From Streptomyces marispadix (GTDB lineage Bacteria > Actinomycetota > Actinomycetes > Streptomycetales > Streptomycetaceae), in assembly GCF_022524345.1 (NCBI RefSeq), contig NZ_JAKWJU010000002.1:2604001-2668000 (forward strand): 64,000 bases of DNA, written 5' to 3'. Below are positions 63,522 through 64,000 of the stretch, one piece after another (within the stretch, counting starts at the first letter, position 1; each line of letters begins with the position of its first letter). The position numbers and the translations under genes were made by a program. The notes below the pieces were generated by a model. That model was not told where the DNA came from. It saw only the letters and a program-made list of their open reading frames with translations, and ran no database searches.

Positions 63522-64000
63522 ATGGTCCGCAACCTGCTCGGCATCCTGTTGGCGCTCGCCGGAGCGGCCCTGGCCGTGTGGAGCCCCTTCAGCTCCTGGT
63601 ACGGAGGCCGGCTCGGCCGTGACTACGAGACGAGCGAGCTGTTCGGCTCCGGCGGCATCACCGGAACCCAGGCCGGACTGTGGACGGGCCTGTTCGTGCC
63701 CATGCTGGCCGCCGCGGCGCTCGCCTTCCTCGCGGCGCTGCTGCGCTCACGCCTGCTGATGACGCTCGCGGGTCTCCTCGTGCTCGGCTTCACGATCCTG
63801 TGGATGGTCCGCCAGGGGCAGGAGGCGGGCACCCTCACCGCGGGCGGCGGCGGCCTCGGCGAGGGCGCCGGCTATGCGATCGGCGGCGGCGTACTGCTGC
63901 TCCTGGCGGCGCTGGTGATGCGTGGCCGCCGCAGACGCGGACGGCGCCGCAAGGGCCGGGGCGGTACGCCCATCGACGAAGGCCGTGCCGCGCCCCCGCA
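63522..64000 (+). CDS. Integral membrane protein, 3'-truncated by the window edge
   Basis: ATG 63522 opens MVRNLLGILLALAGAALAVW, a first membrane helix, followed by SPFSSWYGGRLGRDYETSEL and three more helices (LFVPMLAAAALAFLAALL, LLMTLAGLLVLGFTILWMV, AIGGGVLLLLAALVM). A basic tail (RGRRRRGRRRKGRG) still runs at the right edge. The four-helix layout recalls small Streptomyces membrane proteins of unknown function. It is divergent from the secreted Ser/Gly-rich gene. Confidence 0.75.
   Translation, partial: MVRNLLGILLALAGAALAVWSPFSSWYGGRLGRDYETSELFGSGGITGTQAGLWTGLFVPMLAAAALAFLAALLRSRLLMTLAGLLVLGFTILWMVRQGQEAGTLTAGGGGLGEGAGYAIGGGVLLLLAALVMRGRRRRGRRRKGRGGTPIDEGRAAPP

Noticed and set aside
1-64000. 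CRISPR arrays, tRNA or rRNA genes and insertion sequences
   Set aside because: The repeats found are in-frame coding repeats or short hexamers without spacers. No cloverleaf, rRNA-like or transposase sequence was noticed on either strand.

Overview
The window is high-GC actinobacterial DNA, almost certainly from Streptomyces or a close relative. The evidence is the GC-rich third codon positions, frequent GTG starts, 4-nt ATGA/GTGA gene overlaps, two conservons, an afsR-afsS pair, XRE/DUF397 regulators and rare TTA (bldA-type) codons. I see no tRNA, rRNA, CRISPR array or insertion sequence.

0-4.6 kb: the tail of a dicarboxylate-carrier-like permease, a class II aldolase, a 4,5-dihydroxyphthalate-decarboxylase-like protein and an IclR regulator form a small catabolic cluster. 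4.6-6.4 kb: a TetR repressor is divergent from a CYP105-like P450 with its 3Fe-4S ferredoxin, with a palindromic operator between them.

6.5-15.1 kb (minus strand): a PPOX/FDOR flavoprotein-fold protein, then a tight operon reading cvnA-cvnB-cvnC-cvnD-CYP157-CYP154-polyprenyl synthase-UbiA. A conservon signalling module is therefore wired directly to a putative membrane (UbiA-type) terpenoid pathway. Its first gene carries a TTA codon.

15.8-25.3 kb: a frameshifted membrane-protein gene, a DoxX protein, a NarL-type two-component pair with a His-rich insert in the kinase, a CapA lipoprotein, a secreted 5'-nucleotidase, a CBS-domain protein, a Cys-rich mini-protein and a secreted phospholipase A2.

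25.3-35 kb: a long non-coding stretch leads into a bacteriocin-like export locus. It has a 67-aa double-glycine-leader peptide without cysteine, an HlyD-type adaptor, a C39-peptidase ABC transporter and a second, very long NHLP-type ABC transporter. No modification enzyme is visible.

35-52 kb: an SSI-type protease inhibitor, a VOC protein, a large membrane protein beside a 1,127-aa D,D-carboxypeptidase, GPP34, an XRE/DUF397 pair, an ADP-ribosylglycohydrolase, FO synthase (F420 cofactor), a Ser-rich surface protein and a Tat-exported PHP metallohydrolase. From memory, the gene order from the carboxypeptidase to afsS resembles the SCO4425-SCO4442 part of the S. coelicolor core; I could not check this.

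52.5-58.5 kb (plus strand): a second conservon, cvnA-B-C-D-CYP157-CYP154. Its CYP157 has lost the ExxR motif, and its CYP154 carries two compensating frameshifts and a TTA codon. 58.8-64 kb: afsR (993 aa), an afsS-like gene with three DNHSPI repeats behind a promoter with three 11-bp repeats, a tiny secreted peptide that ends in the same motif, a secreted Ser/Gly-rich protein and the start of a membrane protein.
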